Shown: piece by piece, positions 53,397-61,971 of the stretch
Numbering within the stretch: the first letter of the stretch is position 1
Layout: the number at the start of each line of letters is the position of its first letter
From: Actinophytocola sp963729115
GTDB lineage: Bacteria; Actinomycetota; Actinomycetes; Mycobacteriales; Pseudonocardiaceae
Assembly: GCA_963729115.1 (NCBI GenBank)
Contig: CAVSMR010000003.1
Span: forward strand, 248,001-312,000
Reading direction: 5' to 3'
Length of the DNA stretch: 64,000 nt
Notes under the pieces: model-generated
What the model was told of the DNA's origin: nothing
Database searches by the model: none
What the model saw: the letters and a program-made list of their open reading frames with translations, nothing else
Position numbers and translations under genes: made by a program

Positions 53397-55304
53397 CTAG
53401 CGGCGGGTGGAAAGGCCGTAGCCGTAAGGGAACAACGGGTCGTACGCGCGGTCGCCGACGTTGACCGGTTCCTGGTCCTCGGCACGCGGCCAGCTCACGG
53501 GCAGCTTGCCGGTGAAGGGCCGCTTGCCGAACAGCACGTCGGACACCCCGGCGCCTTCGGTGCCGGGCAGCCACGACATGACGAACGCGTCCATCTTGCC
53601 CAGCTCGCCGGTGACGATCTGGGTGCGGCCGGCCACGTCGAGGACCACGCACGTCTCGATCGCGGCGCACACCTTGTCGATGTTGGCCTGGTCCGCGGCC
53701 GAGAGGTTCAGCGTGTGGCCGTTGCCGACGTCGCCGATGCCCTCGGCGTAGGGCGTCTCGCCGACCACCACGACGCCGACGTCGTGTCCCGAGGTGGGCG
53801 CGGACGCGTCGGCGCTGTAGGTCACGTTCGCGGCCTGCTGCCGGATCCCTTGCAGGATCGTGGTTCCCGGGAACGCGGTGTTGCCGGACTGGCCCTGCCA
53901 GGTCACCGTCCAGCCGCCGGCCTGGTTGCCCAGGTCGTCGGCGTTGACGCCGGCGACGTAGAGCCGCTGGTCGCGCCGCAGCGGCAGCGCCTGGTGCGAG
54001 TTCTTCAGCAGCACCTGCGACTCCGCGACCGCCTGGCGGGCCACCGCGCGATGCTTCGCCGAGCCGATGGTGCCGATGTTCGTGCGGTCGGTGAAGGGGT
54101 GCTCGAACAGGCCGAGCTCGAACTTCGCCCGCAGGATCCGGCTCACCGCGTCGTCGATGCGTGACATCGCCACGCGGCCGGCCGCCACCTCGGCGAGCAG
54201 CGCCTGCTCGAACTGCGGCGCGGAGAACGGTTCCATGAACATGTCCATGCCGGCGTTGACCGAGGTGCGCACCTGCGTGGCGTAGTCGCCGGGCAGCTGG
54301 TGGATGGCCTCCCAGTCGCTGACGAGGAAGCCGTCGAAGCCGATCTTGCGCTTGAGCACGTCGGTGAGCAGCTCCTTGCTGGCGCTCAGCTTCACCGGCG
54401 TGCTGCCGGGCCGGTCGGTCCACTGCACGCTCTGGAACCCCGGCATGATGCTGCCGACGTCGTGGCGCTGGACCGCGGTCACGTACGGCGCCAGGTCGAC
54501 CTTCGCGAAGTGCCGGTGGTCGGTGATCGCGACGCCCTGGTCGATCGTGTACGTGCCGCTGGTCGAGCTGCCGTACGCGGTGTCGCCGTCGCCCGCGTAG
54601 TGCTTGGCGGTGGCGAGCACGTGGTCGCGGCGCGCCAGGTCGGACGTGCGGGTGCCCTGGAAGCCGTCGATCGCGGTCTCCATCCGGATGACCAGGCCGG
54701 GGTCCTCGCCGTAGCTCTCGTAGCTGCGCCCCCACCGCTCGTCCCGGGTCACGCACACGCACGGCGCGAAGACCCACTGCGGGCCGGTCGCCCGGGTCTC
54801 GATCGCGGTGATGTGCTGCTGGGTGCGCACCAGCTCGGGGTCACGCGTGGCGCCCATGCCGATGTTGTGCGGGAAGATCGTGGCGCCGACGAGGTTGTTG
54901 TGGCCGTGCACGGAGTCGACGCCGTACAGCAGCGGGATGTGCAGGCGGGTGGCAAGCGCCCGCGCCTGGTAGCCGTCGACCATGTCCGCCCAGCCCTCGG
55001 GCGTGTTGTTCGCGGGCGTCGAGCCGCCGCCGGAGAGCACCGAGCCCAGCGCCAGGCTCGTGATCTGGCCCTGGTCGGCGTCGATCGCGCCGCGCTCGGC
55101 CTGCGTCATCTGGCCGACCTTCTCCTCGAGCGTCATGCGCCCGAGCAGGTCGTGCACGCGCTTGGCGACGGGCAACCGCGGGTCGAGGTAAGGCGCGCGG
55201 CCCGACGGCTGCGCCTGGGCGGTCGGACCCGCGACGACCACGACGGCCGCCGCGCACAGCACGGCGCCCGCCAGTCGCGGCAGCTTCGATGGATGGGTTG
55301 TCAT
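53397..55304 (-). CDS. Secreted GH3 beta-glucosidase/glucan exo-hydrolase
   Basis: The product is 635 residues with GGGGAGGG before the ATG. The signal ends AQAQPS. RMTLEEKVGQMTQAERG, GVDSVHGHNNLVGATIFPHN and GFLVSDWEAI (the Asp nucleophile) identify the two-domain GH3 type related to plant exo-beta-glucanase ExoI. The C-terminal domain has the acid/base region (GTEGAGVSDVLFG). It releases glucose from beta-glucans outside the cell. It is convergent with the M23 operon. Confidence 0.93.
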   Translation of the reverse strand: MTTHPSKLPRLAGAVLCAAAVVVVAGPTAQAQPSGRAPYLDPRLPVAKRVHDLLGRMTLEEKVGQMTQAERGAIDADQGQITSLALGSVLSGGGSTPANNTPEGWADMVDGYQARALATRLHIPLLYGVDSVHGHNNLVGATIFPHNIGMGATRDPELVRTQQHITAIETRATGPQWVFAPCVCVTRDERWGRSYESYGEDPGLVIRMETAIDGFQGTRTSDLARRDHVLATAKHYAGDGDTAYGSSTSGTYTIDQGVAITDHRHFAKVDLAPYVTAVQRHDVGSIMPGFQSVQWTDRPGSTPVKLSASKELLTDVLKRKIGFDGFLVSDWEAIHQLPGDYATQVRTSVNAGMDMFMEPFSAPQFEQALLAEVAAGRVAMSRIDDAVSRILRAKFELGLFEHPFTDRTNIGTIGSAKHRAVARQAVAESQVLLKNSHQALPLRRDQRLYVAGVNADDLGNQAGGWTVTWQGQSGNTAFPGTTILQGIRQQAANVTYSADASAPTSGHDVGVVVVGETPYAEGIGDVGNGHTLNLSAADQANIDKVCAAIETCVVLDVAGRTQIVTGELGKMDAFVMSWLPGTEGAGVSDVLFGKRPFTGKLPVSWPRAEDQEPVNVGDRAYDPLFPYGYGLSTRR

Positions 55305-55367
55305 GCGACCCTCCCCAGGAGTTCGTGGGACGAGTCCGCTTTACTCCTCCGCAATGCCAGGGGCAAG

Positions 55368-55742
55368 TCAGGAGCAGGCCTGGCGCAGCGCGTCGACGTG
55401 CTCGGCGTTGCGCTTCGCCCAGGCGGCCACCACCGTGAGGTCGTCGAAGCGCTCCTGCTGCACTTCGACGTAGGAGTCGGCCATCGTCAGCAGGGAGGCC
55501 TGGACGTCCTGGTCGGTGACGTTGCCGGCGAGCTCGCGCAGCCGCTGTTCCTTGTCCTCGGCGCGCTGGGCGAGCTTCTCCGGATCCACCAACGGGTTCA
55601 GGTCGGCGATACCGAGCGCCTCCGCGCAGACCGAGGCCTTGTCGGTGACGCTGCTCGCCTCGTTCACCGCGGAGTCGACCTCGGCGCAGCCGGCGAGCGC
55701 GAGCACGGCGGCGAGCAGGATGACCGTTTTGCGTACCCCCAT
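55368..55742 (-). CDS. Small lipoprotein
   Basis: The product is 124 residues. A lipoprotein signal ends ALAGC. The mature part is helical, with AVNEASSVTDKASVCAEALG and VQQERFDDLTVVAAWAKRN. It matches no family I can name beyond a general actinobacterial lipoprotein. It is divergent from the serine hydrolase. Confidence 0.75.
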   Translation of the reverse strand: MGVRKTVILLAAVLALAGCAEVDSAVNEASSVTDKASVCAEALGIADLNPLVDPEKLAQRAEDKEQRLRELAGNVTDQDVQASLLTMADSYVEVQQERFDDLTVVAAWAKRNAEHVDALRQACS

Positions 55743-55771
55743 GACGCCAACGGTACCGGGATACTCGGTGC

Positions 55772-56851
55772 GTGCATCCAGACGGTGTGGCGGCGCGCGG
55801 GTTCGAGCCCGTGCGGGAGGCGTTCGCCGAGGTGCTGGCCGCGCAGGCGGGCACCGGCGCGGCGGTCGCCGCGTGGCACGAGGGCGAGCTGGTGGTCGAC
55901 CTGTGGGGCGGCACCGCGGACACGGCCGGGCGGGCGTGGCAGCGGGACAGCATCGTGCAGCCGTACTCGGTGAGCAAGCCGTTCGCCGCCCTGGCCGCCC
56001 TGGTGCTGGTGGACCGCGGCCGGCTCGACCTGGACGCGCCGGCCCGCCGGTACTGGCCGCAGCTGCGCGCGGACGCCACCGTGCGGCAGGTCCTGTCGCA
56101 CCAGGCGGGTGTGGTGGCGCTGGACGAACCCGCGCCGGCGGCGGCGTTCCACGACTGGGACCGGCTGTGCGCGCTGCTCGCCGCGCAGGAGCCGGCGTGG
56201 CCGCCGGGCACCGCGCACGGGGAGTCCGCGTTGTTCTACGGCCACCTGGTGGGCGAGCTCGTGCGCCGGGTCGACGGCCGCGGCGTGGGGCGGTTCCTGC
56301 GTGAGGAGGTGTGCGGCCCGCTCGGGCTGGACTTCGCGTTCGGGCTGACCCCGGCGGAGTCCGCGCGTGCCGTGGAGCTGACCGGGCTCGACGACGAGTT
56401 CCGGCAGCGGACCACCGCGGGGCGGCCGGAGTTGTACGCGCGGGCGGTCGCGAACCCGCCGGGTGCCTGGGATCCCGCGGTCGTCAACGGCACGGCGTGG
56501 CGGGCGGCGGAGGTGCCCGCGGTCAACGGTCACGGCACGGCGCGGGCCGTCGCCGGGCTCTACGCCGCGCTGCTGCGGGGAGAGCTGCTCTCGCCGGGCC
56601 TGTTGCGGGAGGCGACCACGGTGCAGTGCGCCGGGCCGGACCGGGTGATCGGCGCGGAGGTCGAGTGGGGCCTCGGGTTCGGCGTCCACCCCGGCGGTTT
56701 CGGCATGGGCGGGACGGGTGGCAGCTACGCGGGCGCGGGGGAGGGCTACGCGTTCGGCTTCGTCACCGGGAGCATGGGCGACCACGAGCGCTGCGACCGG
56801 GTGGAGAACGCTTTCCGCGACTGCGTCGGGTTGCCGCCGATCGCGCCGTGA
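55772..56851 (+). CDS. Serine hydrolase, beta-lactamase/EstB family
   Basis: The product is 359 residues with GTG start. Nucleophile Ser66 and Lys69 lie in YSVSKP; a Tyr in ALFYGHLVG and VEWGLGFGVHPGGFG match the class C beta-lactamase-like fold of esterases and D-aminopeptidases. It lacks a signal peptide. It probably hydrolyses an ester or peptide-like bond in the cytoplasm. No clear ribosome site. Confidence 0.85.
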   Translation: MHPDGVAARGFEPVREAFAEVLAAQAGTGAAVAAWHEGELVVDLWGGTADTAGRAWQRDSIVQPYSVSKPFAALAALVLVDRGRLDLDAPARRYWPQLRADATVRQVLSHQAGVVALDEPAPAAAFHDWDRLCALLAAQEPAWPPGTAHGESALFYGHLVGELVRRVDGRGVGRFLREEVCGPLGLDFAFGLTPAESARAVELTGLDDEFRQRTTAGRPELYARAVANPPGAWDPAVVNGTAWRAAEVPAVNGHGTARAVAGLYAALLRGELLSPGLLREATTVQCAGPDRVIGAEVEWGLGFGVHPGGFGMGGTGGSYAGAGEGYAFGFVTGSMGDHERCDRVENAFRDCVGLPPIAP

Positions 56852-56928
56852 CGCCGTACGGGCGCGGCCGATCGGCGGTTCCGGCACCGCTCAAGGGCTC
56901 AACGTGTCATGCGTGCTGCCGTGATCGA

Positions 56929-56958
56929 TTGACATGCAACGACGACATCGTTCCTAAT
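56929..56958 (+). promoter_or_regulatory. Housekeeping-type promoter before DUF3103-like gene
   Basis: TTGACA (56929-56934), 18-bp spacer, CCTAAT (56953-56958). This is a perfect -35 and a good -10, 52 bp before the GTG start. The region is A+T-rich for the window. Confidence 0.6.
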
Positions 56959-57010
56959 CGTCGATGGACCCTGCAAACCCTGCAGCAGGGCCGTCGATTC
57001 AGGGGGTCTC

Positions 57011-58102
57011 GTGCGCCCACGTACCTTTCGCCTAGTCCTGTCCGCATCCGTGCTCGCGATCGTCACGGGCGTGTCGGTCCTGCCCGGCCACGCCGCACCC
57101 GCGCCGCCGGCCGGCCCGTCCGCCGCGCCGCCCGCGGGATCGGTGGCCGCGGCCACCGACCGGCTCGCCCACGAGCTCGCCACCAACGGGAGCGCCGGCG
57201 TGCTGTCGGCCGCCGCGGCCCGCCCGGTGAGCCTGACCGCCCGCGGCGACACCGCACTCGACGCCGCGGTCCGCCGGGCCAACCGTGAAGTGCTGGCGGC
57301 CAAGGGCCTGCCGGCGCAGGGCACGCCGCTGCTGCGGCTGCGCCTGGCCCAGCCCGCGATGGCGGCCGCGCTGCGCCGCGGCGAGACCCCGCTCGTCGCG
57401 GCCGCGCCGTCGGACGACGATGCCGCGGCCGTGACCGCGTACGCCCCCGGCGGGGCGAAGGTCATGCTGGACGCGCGGAAAGCGCCCAGCCGCCCCGTGT
57501 TCGTGGTCGAGGTCGACACCGACAAGGCGCTGTCGCTGGGCATGGACGTGATGCGGGAGGTGTTCGACCAGCGTGGTGTCGGCGACGCGTCGGCCCCCGT
57601 GCACGCCGCGGACGGGTACTGGGCGACGCAGGTCCAGTCGGTGCGGCTGAACGACGACAAGGAGCCGTGGGTCAAGGGCGACGCGGAGATCTTCGGCATC
57701 GCGGGCGGGTTCGGCATGGACGGCAAGGCCGCGGTCGGCACGCTGACGATGCCCTACCTCGACAACGACGGCTCGACCTACTACCCGGGCCAGCTGATCG
57801 TGCACTTCTCGGCGTACAAGTACAACCTCGCCGACTTCGTGATGATGGAGGACGACGGCGACACGAACTACCAGGCGCTCGCCATCGCGATCGCGGACGC
57901 CCTCCTGACCATTGTGGACGGTGGCGCGTACATCCCGCTCGTCAACGCGATCCTCAACGCCATTCCGGCGTCCTGGTGGACCGACGACCCGGACTACGTG
58001 GACTCCTGGTACACGCTGTCCACCGCGTCCAGCGGCGCGCTGAACGGTGCCGCCGGCAACGGCACGATGACCGTCGCGCCGTACTGGGTCGCGCCGGTCT
58101 GA
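57011..58102 (+). CDS. Secreted DUF3103-like protein
   Basis: The product is 363 residues with AGGGGG before GTG. The signal (FRLVLSASVLAIVTGVSVLPGHAAPA) precedes an Ala-rich part and a domain with PLVAAAPSDDDAAAVTAYAP, VFVVEVDTDKALSLGM and GDGDTNYQALAIAIADALLT-like residues, consistent with the DUF3103 family of exported proteins of unknown role. A long hydrophobic stretch (LLTIVDGGAYIPLVNAILNAI) lies near the end. Confidence 0.75.
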   Translation: MRPRTFRLVLSASVLAIVTGVSVLPGHAAPAPPAGPSAAPPAGSVAAATDRLAHELATNGSAGVLSAAAARPVSLTARGDTALDAAVRRANREVLAAKGLPAQGTPLLRLRLAQPAMAAALRRGETPLVAAAPSDDDAAAVTAYAPGGAKVMLDARKAPSRPVFVVEVDTDKALSLGMDVMREVFDQRGVGDASAPVHAADGYWATQVQSVRLNDDKEPWVKGDAEIFGIAGGFGMDGKAAVGTLTMPYLDNDGSTYYPGQLIVHFSAYKYNLADFVMMEDDGDTNYQALAIAIADALLTIVDGGAYIPLVNAILNAIPASWWTDDPDYVDSWYTLSTASSGALNGAAGNGTMTVAPYWVAPV

Positions 58103-58108
58103 GGCACG

Positions 58109-59236
58109 TCAGGCCCGGCTGAGCCGGGCGAGGAGCTCGGCGTTCGTGCTCGTCTGGCGCAGGCCGTCGAGGAGCATGTCGGCCGCCTGCTGGTCGTCGC
58201 GGCCGTCCAGCGCGCGACGCAGCGCGCGGGTGGCGGCGAGCTCGTCGGCGGCCAGCAGGAGCTCCTCCTTGCGGGTGCCGGACCCACGGACGTCGAGCGC
58301 GGGGAACACGCGCCGGTTCGCCGTCCTGCGGTCCAGGCGCAGCTCGGCGTTGCTGGTTCCCTTGTACTCCTCGAAGATCAGCGTGTCGCCGGCCGAGCCG
58401 GTCTCCACGAGGGCGGTGGCGAAGATCGTCAGCGAGCCACCGCCCTCGATGTTGCGAGCGGCGCCGAGGAAGCGCTTCGGGGGAGTGAGGGCGGCGGAGT
58501 CCACGCCACCGGACAGGATGCGGCCGGACGCGGGCGCGGCGAGGTTGTAGGCGCGGCCCAGCCGGGTCAGGGAGTCCAGCAGCACCACGACGTCCCGGCC
58601 CGTCTCGACCATGCGCTTGGCGCGCTCGATGGCGAGCTCGGCGAGCGCGGTGTGCTCGCGCGGCGGCCGGTCGAACGTGGCGGCGACGACCTCGCCGGGC
58701 GCGGCGCGCGCGAGGTCGGTGACCTCCTCGGGCCGCTCGCCGACGAGGACGAACATGAGGTGGCACTCGGGGTGGTTCTTGCTTATCCCGTGTGCGATCG
58801 ACTGCAGCACGGTCGTCTTGCCGGCCTTCGGCGGCGCGACGATCAGCGCGCGCTGGCCCTTGCCGACCGGCATCACCACGTCGATCGCGCGGGTGGTGAG
58901 CGCGTGCGGCTCGGTCTCCAGGCGCATCCTCTCGTTGGGGTACAAGGGAACCAGGTCGGCGAAGTTCGGGCGCTGGCGGGCGTGGCGGGGGTCGCTGTCG
59001 TTGACCGCGCCGACCCGGACCAGCCGGTCGCCGCGGGCGGTGCCGACAACCGTGTCGCCCCGGCGCAGCCCGTGCTCGCGCACGAGATTCGGCGCGACGC
59101 GCACGTCGTCGGGGCCGGGCAGGTAACCGTCGCCACGGAGGAAGGCGGCCGCGCCGACGATGTCGAGTAGACCGGTGACCTCACTGTCCTCTTGCGACTT
59201 TTGGGCAGGGGGCACCGTGGAAGTGTTGGTGTGCAT
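58109..59236 (-). CDS. rho: Short Rho transcription termination factor paralogue
   Basis: The product is 375 residues from ATG 59236. Walker A is APPKAGKTT (134-142), Walker B VVVLLDS (216-222), and PASGRILSGGVDS and GTRKEELLLAADEL are Rho motifs. It lacks the long insert of main actinobacterial Rho. The RNA-binding GFGFLR motif reads AAAFLR (29-34). The residue equivalent to E. coli Asp210 in the DERPEE loop is Gly (LVGERPEE). It may be a specialised helicase or a bicyclomycin-tolerant copy. A 165-bp leader precedes it. Confidence 0.9.
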   Translation of the reverse strand: MHTNTSTVPPAQKSQEDSEVTGLLDIVGAAAFLRGDGYLPGPDDVRVAPNLVREHGLRRGDTVVGTARGDRLVRVGAVNDSDPRHARQRPNFADLVPLYPNERMRLETEPHALTTRAIDVVMPVGKGQRALIVAPPKAGKTTVLQSIAHGISKNHPECHLMFVLVGERPEEVTDLARAAPGEVVAATFDRPPREHTALAELAIERAKRMVETGRDVVVLLDSLTRLGRAYNLAAPASGRILSGGVDSAALTPPKRFLGAARNIEGGGSLTIFATALVETGSAGDTLIFEEYKGTSNAELRLDRRTANRRVFPALDVRGSGTRKEELLLAADELAATRALRRALDGRDDQQAADMLLDGLRQTSTNAELLARLSRA

Positions 59237-59352
59237 AGGTTTTCTTTCTGGTAACGGGATCCGCGCAGCCGCAGGCAAAGCTGTCAGGGCTGCCGCGATG
59301 ATCCGGAAGAGACCCGGTGGGAACTGATGGCATCCACCAGGGAGATGACGCC

Positions 59353-59381
59353 AGGCTACCGGCGCCAGCGCCGGAGCGCAA
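59353..59381 (-). promoter_or_regulatory. Possible rho promoter with operator palindrome in spacer
   Basis: On the minus strand TTGCGC (59381-59376) and TAGCCT (59358-59353) are 17 bp apart. The spacer is almost filled by CCGGCGC-CA-GCGCCGG (59359-59374), a perfect inverted repeat. A regulator bound there would act on this promoter. Promoter consensus match is partial. Confidence 0.35.
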
Positions 59382-59402
59382 CGTCGCTTCGCCGGCGCGT
59401 GG

Positions 59403-60143
59403 TCAGAGCACCGCCCAGACGACCTTGCCGCCGTCCGGGGTGGGTGAGCTGCCCCAGACCCGGCTCAGCCGCTCGACCACGGACAGACCGTGGACGACAC
59501 CCTTGTCGGACCCGATCAGCCACGGCATGGCCGGATCCTCGTCGTACGCGGCGACGGTCAGCATGTCGTTGCGGAGCTCCACCCGCAGATCCGCCGCGCC
59601 GTAGGTGTGTTTCACGGTGTTCTCGACGAGCTCGTTGGCGACCCAGACCGCGTCGATCGTCCGGTCGTCGAACAGCTCCCAGCGGTGGCAGCACTGCCGG
59701 GTGAACGCCCGGGCGAGCCCCAGGCACGCGTTTCCGTTCGGCAGCGCGATCCGCGCGATCCGCCGTGGCGGCGGCTCACCGATGGCGGCCACGGCGGCGT
59801 CCACGCTGTCGTGCACGGGGAGGTACCGGCGCATGTGGTAGCCGGCTAGCGTGCGCCTGCTCGACTTCTCGCTCGCCACGAGAAGCAGCGGCAGCCCCGG
59901 CCACATCATGAGCTCGTTGCCCACCGCGGGGAACAGCGCGAGCGCGCCCGGGCGGTTCACCCGTAGCCGGTCGACGTCGACGATCACCGCACGCGGGTCG
60001 TCCACGGCTACCTTCACCAGCGTGGCGCGCAGCCGCCCGTAGGTGACGGCGTCGAGCACGCCTTCCGGCACGACGACCACGGCCCCGTGGTGATGCCACC
60101 AATACACCCCGAAACCCGGTGCGGTCCGTTCGTTGCCGGTCAT
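59403..60143 (-). CDS. STAS domain fused to RsbW-like anti-sigma kinase
   Basis: The product is 246 residues. The N-terminal 115 residues (GAVVVVPEGVLDAVTYGRLRA, DPRAVIVDVDRLRV) form a STAS anti-anti-sigma-like domain. The C-terminal part has the HATPase N box VANELVENTVKH, and GHGLSVVERLSRVWG-type G2 and GGKVVWAVL motifs of RsbW/SpoIIAB kinases. The pair is usually two separate proteins controlling a stress sigma factor. ATG 60143 is used; ATG 60167 is possible, and neither has a strong ribosome site. It is followed by rho. Confidence 0.85.
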   Translation of the reverse strand: MTGNERTAPGFGVYWWHHHGAVVVVPEGVLDAVTYGRLRATLVKVAVDDPRAVIVDVDRLRVNRPGALALFPAVGNELMMWPGLPLLLVASEKSSRRTLAGYHMRRYLPVHDSVDAAVAAIGEPPPRRIARIALPNGNACLGLARAFTRQCCHRWELFDDRTIDAVWVANELVENTVKHTYGAADLRVELRNDMLTVAAYDEDPAMPWLIGSDKGVVHGLSVVERLSRVWGSSPTPDGGKVVWAVL

Positions 60144-60170
60144 CGTGGGGTTGATGTAACACCACATCGC

Positions 60171-60208
60171 AAGGCGGGGACAGCGGCTTTGGCCCCTGTC
60201 CCCGCCTT
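60171..60208. terminator. Terminator hairpin after the S8 protease
   Basis: AAGGCGGGGACAG, 12-base loop, CTGTCCCCGCCTT is a perfect 13-bp stem, 13 bp downstream of the protease stop on the minus strand. Confidence 0.8.
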
Positions 60209-60220
60209 TTCTCCGGTATA

Positions 60221-61717
60221 TCAGGCCGGGTGTGCGCCCAGCGAGGTGGCCGCGGCGACCACGTCGACCAGACCCGTGCCCTTGTCGAAGCTCGACGTGT
60301 ACGGGCCGACCGCGCGGTACGGCGCGCCGTTCGCGAACTTGAGCGCGGTCGACTTGAGCGCGTTCTCGATCTGGCCCGGCGTCGCGGACGGCTTGGCCTG
60401 GAACAGCTGCGCCACGATGCCGGTGATCTGCGGTGCGGCCATCGACGTCCCGCTGATCACGTTGTACGTGCCGACGTCCAGCAGCCCCGGGCCGTTCACC
60501 GGCTGCAGGCCGGTGGAGCAGATCGGCAGGTAGAGCCGGCACGAGGACAGGATGTTCTCGCCCGGCGCGGAGATGTCCGGCCACGTCGCGGAGTTGGCGG
60601 CCGCGCCGCGCGAGGAGAACTCGGACACCGTGCCGCTGCGGGTGCCGGTGCCCTGGTCGTTGTAGGAGGCCACGGACAGGATGCCCGGCGTCGGGTCCAT
60701 GCCCGGCGGGTTGGACAGGCTCGCCGAGCCGTCGCCGCCGTCGTTCCCGTTGGCCCAGACGGTGACCACGCCGTCGGCCGCCAGCTGGCGCTGCAGCTTG
60801 ACGGTGGCGGAGTTCGGGTCGAACGCGCCGCCGCCGGACGGGCCGTACGAGTTGTTGATCACCTTGATCGGCGGGCAGGTGCTCGCCGGCACGCCGGCGC
60901 CGCACGGGGCGGCGTGGTTCTCGAGCACCCAGTTCAGCGCGGAGTCGGCGCCGATGATCAGCAGCGCGGCGCCGACGGACAGCGACACGATCTTCGCGCC
61001 GGGCGCGGAGCCGCCGACCCTGGTGCCGTCGGCGAGCGTGTAGGCCGAACCGGCGGCGATGCCGTTGACGTGGGTGCCGTGGCCGCCGACGGCGAGCAGG
61101 TCGGTGTCGACGATCGTGGGCACGTCGATCAGGCAGCTGGTGGTCGGCGGGTCCTCGGTGAGGCAGACGCCCTTGAGGCTGCGGACCACGCGGGTCTTGC
61201 CGTCGGCGCCCTTGAAGGCCGGGTGGGTCGGGTCGATGCCGCTGTCGATCACCGCGACGGACACGCCGCTGCCGGTGAGCTTGGCCCCGTTGGCGCCGAC
61301 GAGGGTCTGCTGGGCGGCGAGGCTGCGGGTGGCGGTGGTGCCGGAGCTCGCGGAGAGGCGGACGGGGTCGTTGTTCTCGACGTAGGTGACGCCGGGCAGC
61401 GCGCGTGCGGCGCGGACCTGGGCGGCCGTGCCCCCGGCGGCGACCACGCCGATCCGGCGGAAGGCGGTCAGCTCGGTGAGCCCGGCCTGCCGTACCGCGG
61501 ACTCGGCGGTGGCGAGGTCCCGGCCGTGCACGAGGACGGTCATCGGCAGCGCGTCGGCGGCGGTGCCGAGCACGCGGGACAGCGAGGCGGACAGCGGGGC
61601 GAGCACCTGGCCGGGCGCGGCGGCGGCCGGCGCCCCGATCCCCAACGGAAGCAACACGAGCGCCGCGGCGGCCATCCCGAGCCTCCGCGCCCACCCACCT
61701 GACGAACGATCGATCAT
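60221..61717 (-). CDS. Secreted S8 subtilisin-like serine protease
   Basis: The product is 498 residues with GGAGGG before ATG. A signal peptide (MAAAALVLLPLGIGAPAAAA) and an inhibitor-like propeptide (PMTVLVHGRDLATAESAV) precede the catalytic domain. Catalytic residues are Asp158 (VIDSGID), His213 (GHGTHV), Asn289 (NNSYG) and Ser425 (SGTSMAAP). Cysteine pairs suggest disulfides. It degrades proteins outside the cell. Confidence 0.95.
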   Translation of the reverse strand: MIDRSSGGWARRLGMAAAALVLLPLGIGAPAAAAPGQVLAPLSASLSRVLGTAADALPMTVLVHGRDLATAESAVRQAGLTELTAFRRIGVVAAGGTAAQVRAARALPGVTYVENNDPVRLSASSGTTATRSLAAQQTLVGANGAKLTGSGVSVAVIDSGIDPTHPAFKGADGKTRVVRSLKGVCLTEDPPTTSCLIDVPTIVDTDLLAVGGHGTHVNGIAAGSAYTLADGTRVGGSAPGAKIVSLSVGAALLIIGADSALNWVLENHAAPCGAGVPASTCPPIKVINNSYGPSGGGAFDPNSATVKLQRQLAADGVVTVWANGNDGGDGSASLSNPPGMDPTPGILSVASYNDQGTGTRSGTVSEFSSRGAAANSATWPDISAPGENILSSCRLYLPICSTGLQPVNGPGLLDVGTYNVISGTSMAAPQITGIVAQLFQAKPSATPGQIENALKSTALKFANGAPYRAVGPYTSSFDKGTGLVDVVAAATSLGAHPA

Positions 61718-61971
61718 CGAACCCTCCAACCAGCAACGACGATTGTTCCCACTAACGAGTGACCCCCAATGGGGTGACGCGACGTGTCTGGCGGGCTACC
61801 GCCTGATCGGTACCGACGATCGGCTGGGCGTTCTGCCGGGCTGATCGGCGGGGTCTGCCCGGTCCGCACGTTCGCCGCACCGGATGACCACTCGGCGTTG
61901 GGCCGGGTGAGCGCGCGCTCAGCCGACGGACACTGAACCCGACCGGTTCGGCTTGGTGTTGGGGGCGGGCG
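61718..61971. promoter_or_regulatory. Divergent intergenic region between S8 protease and SDR
   Basis: These 254 bases hold no gene. GTGACCCCCAATGGGGTGAC (about 61759-61778) has complementary CCCC/GGGG arms and a repeated GTGAC. TCGGTACCGA (about 61808-61817) is a 10-bp palindrome. CACT-AACG-AGTG lies nearer the protease. These are candidate binding sites without a known consensus. Confidence 0.4.
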
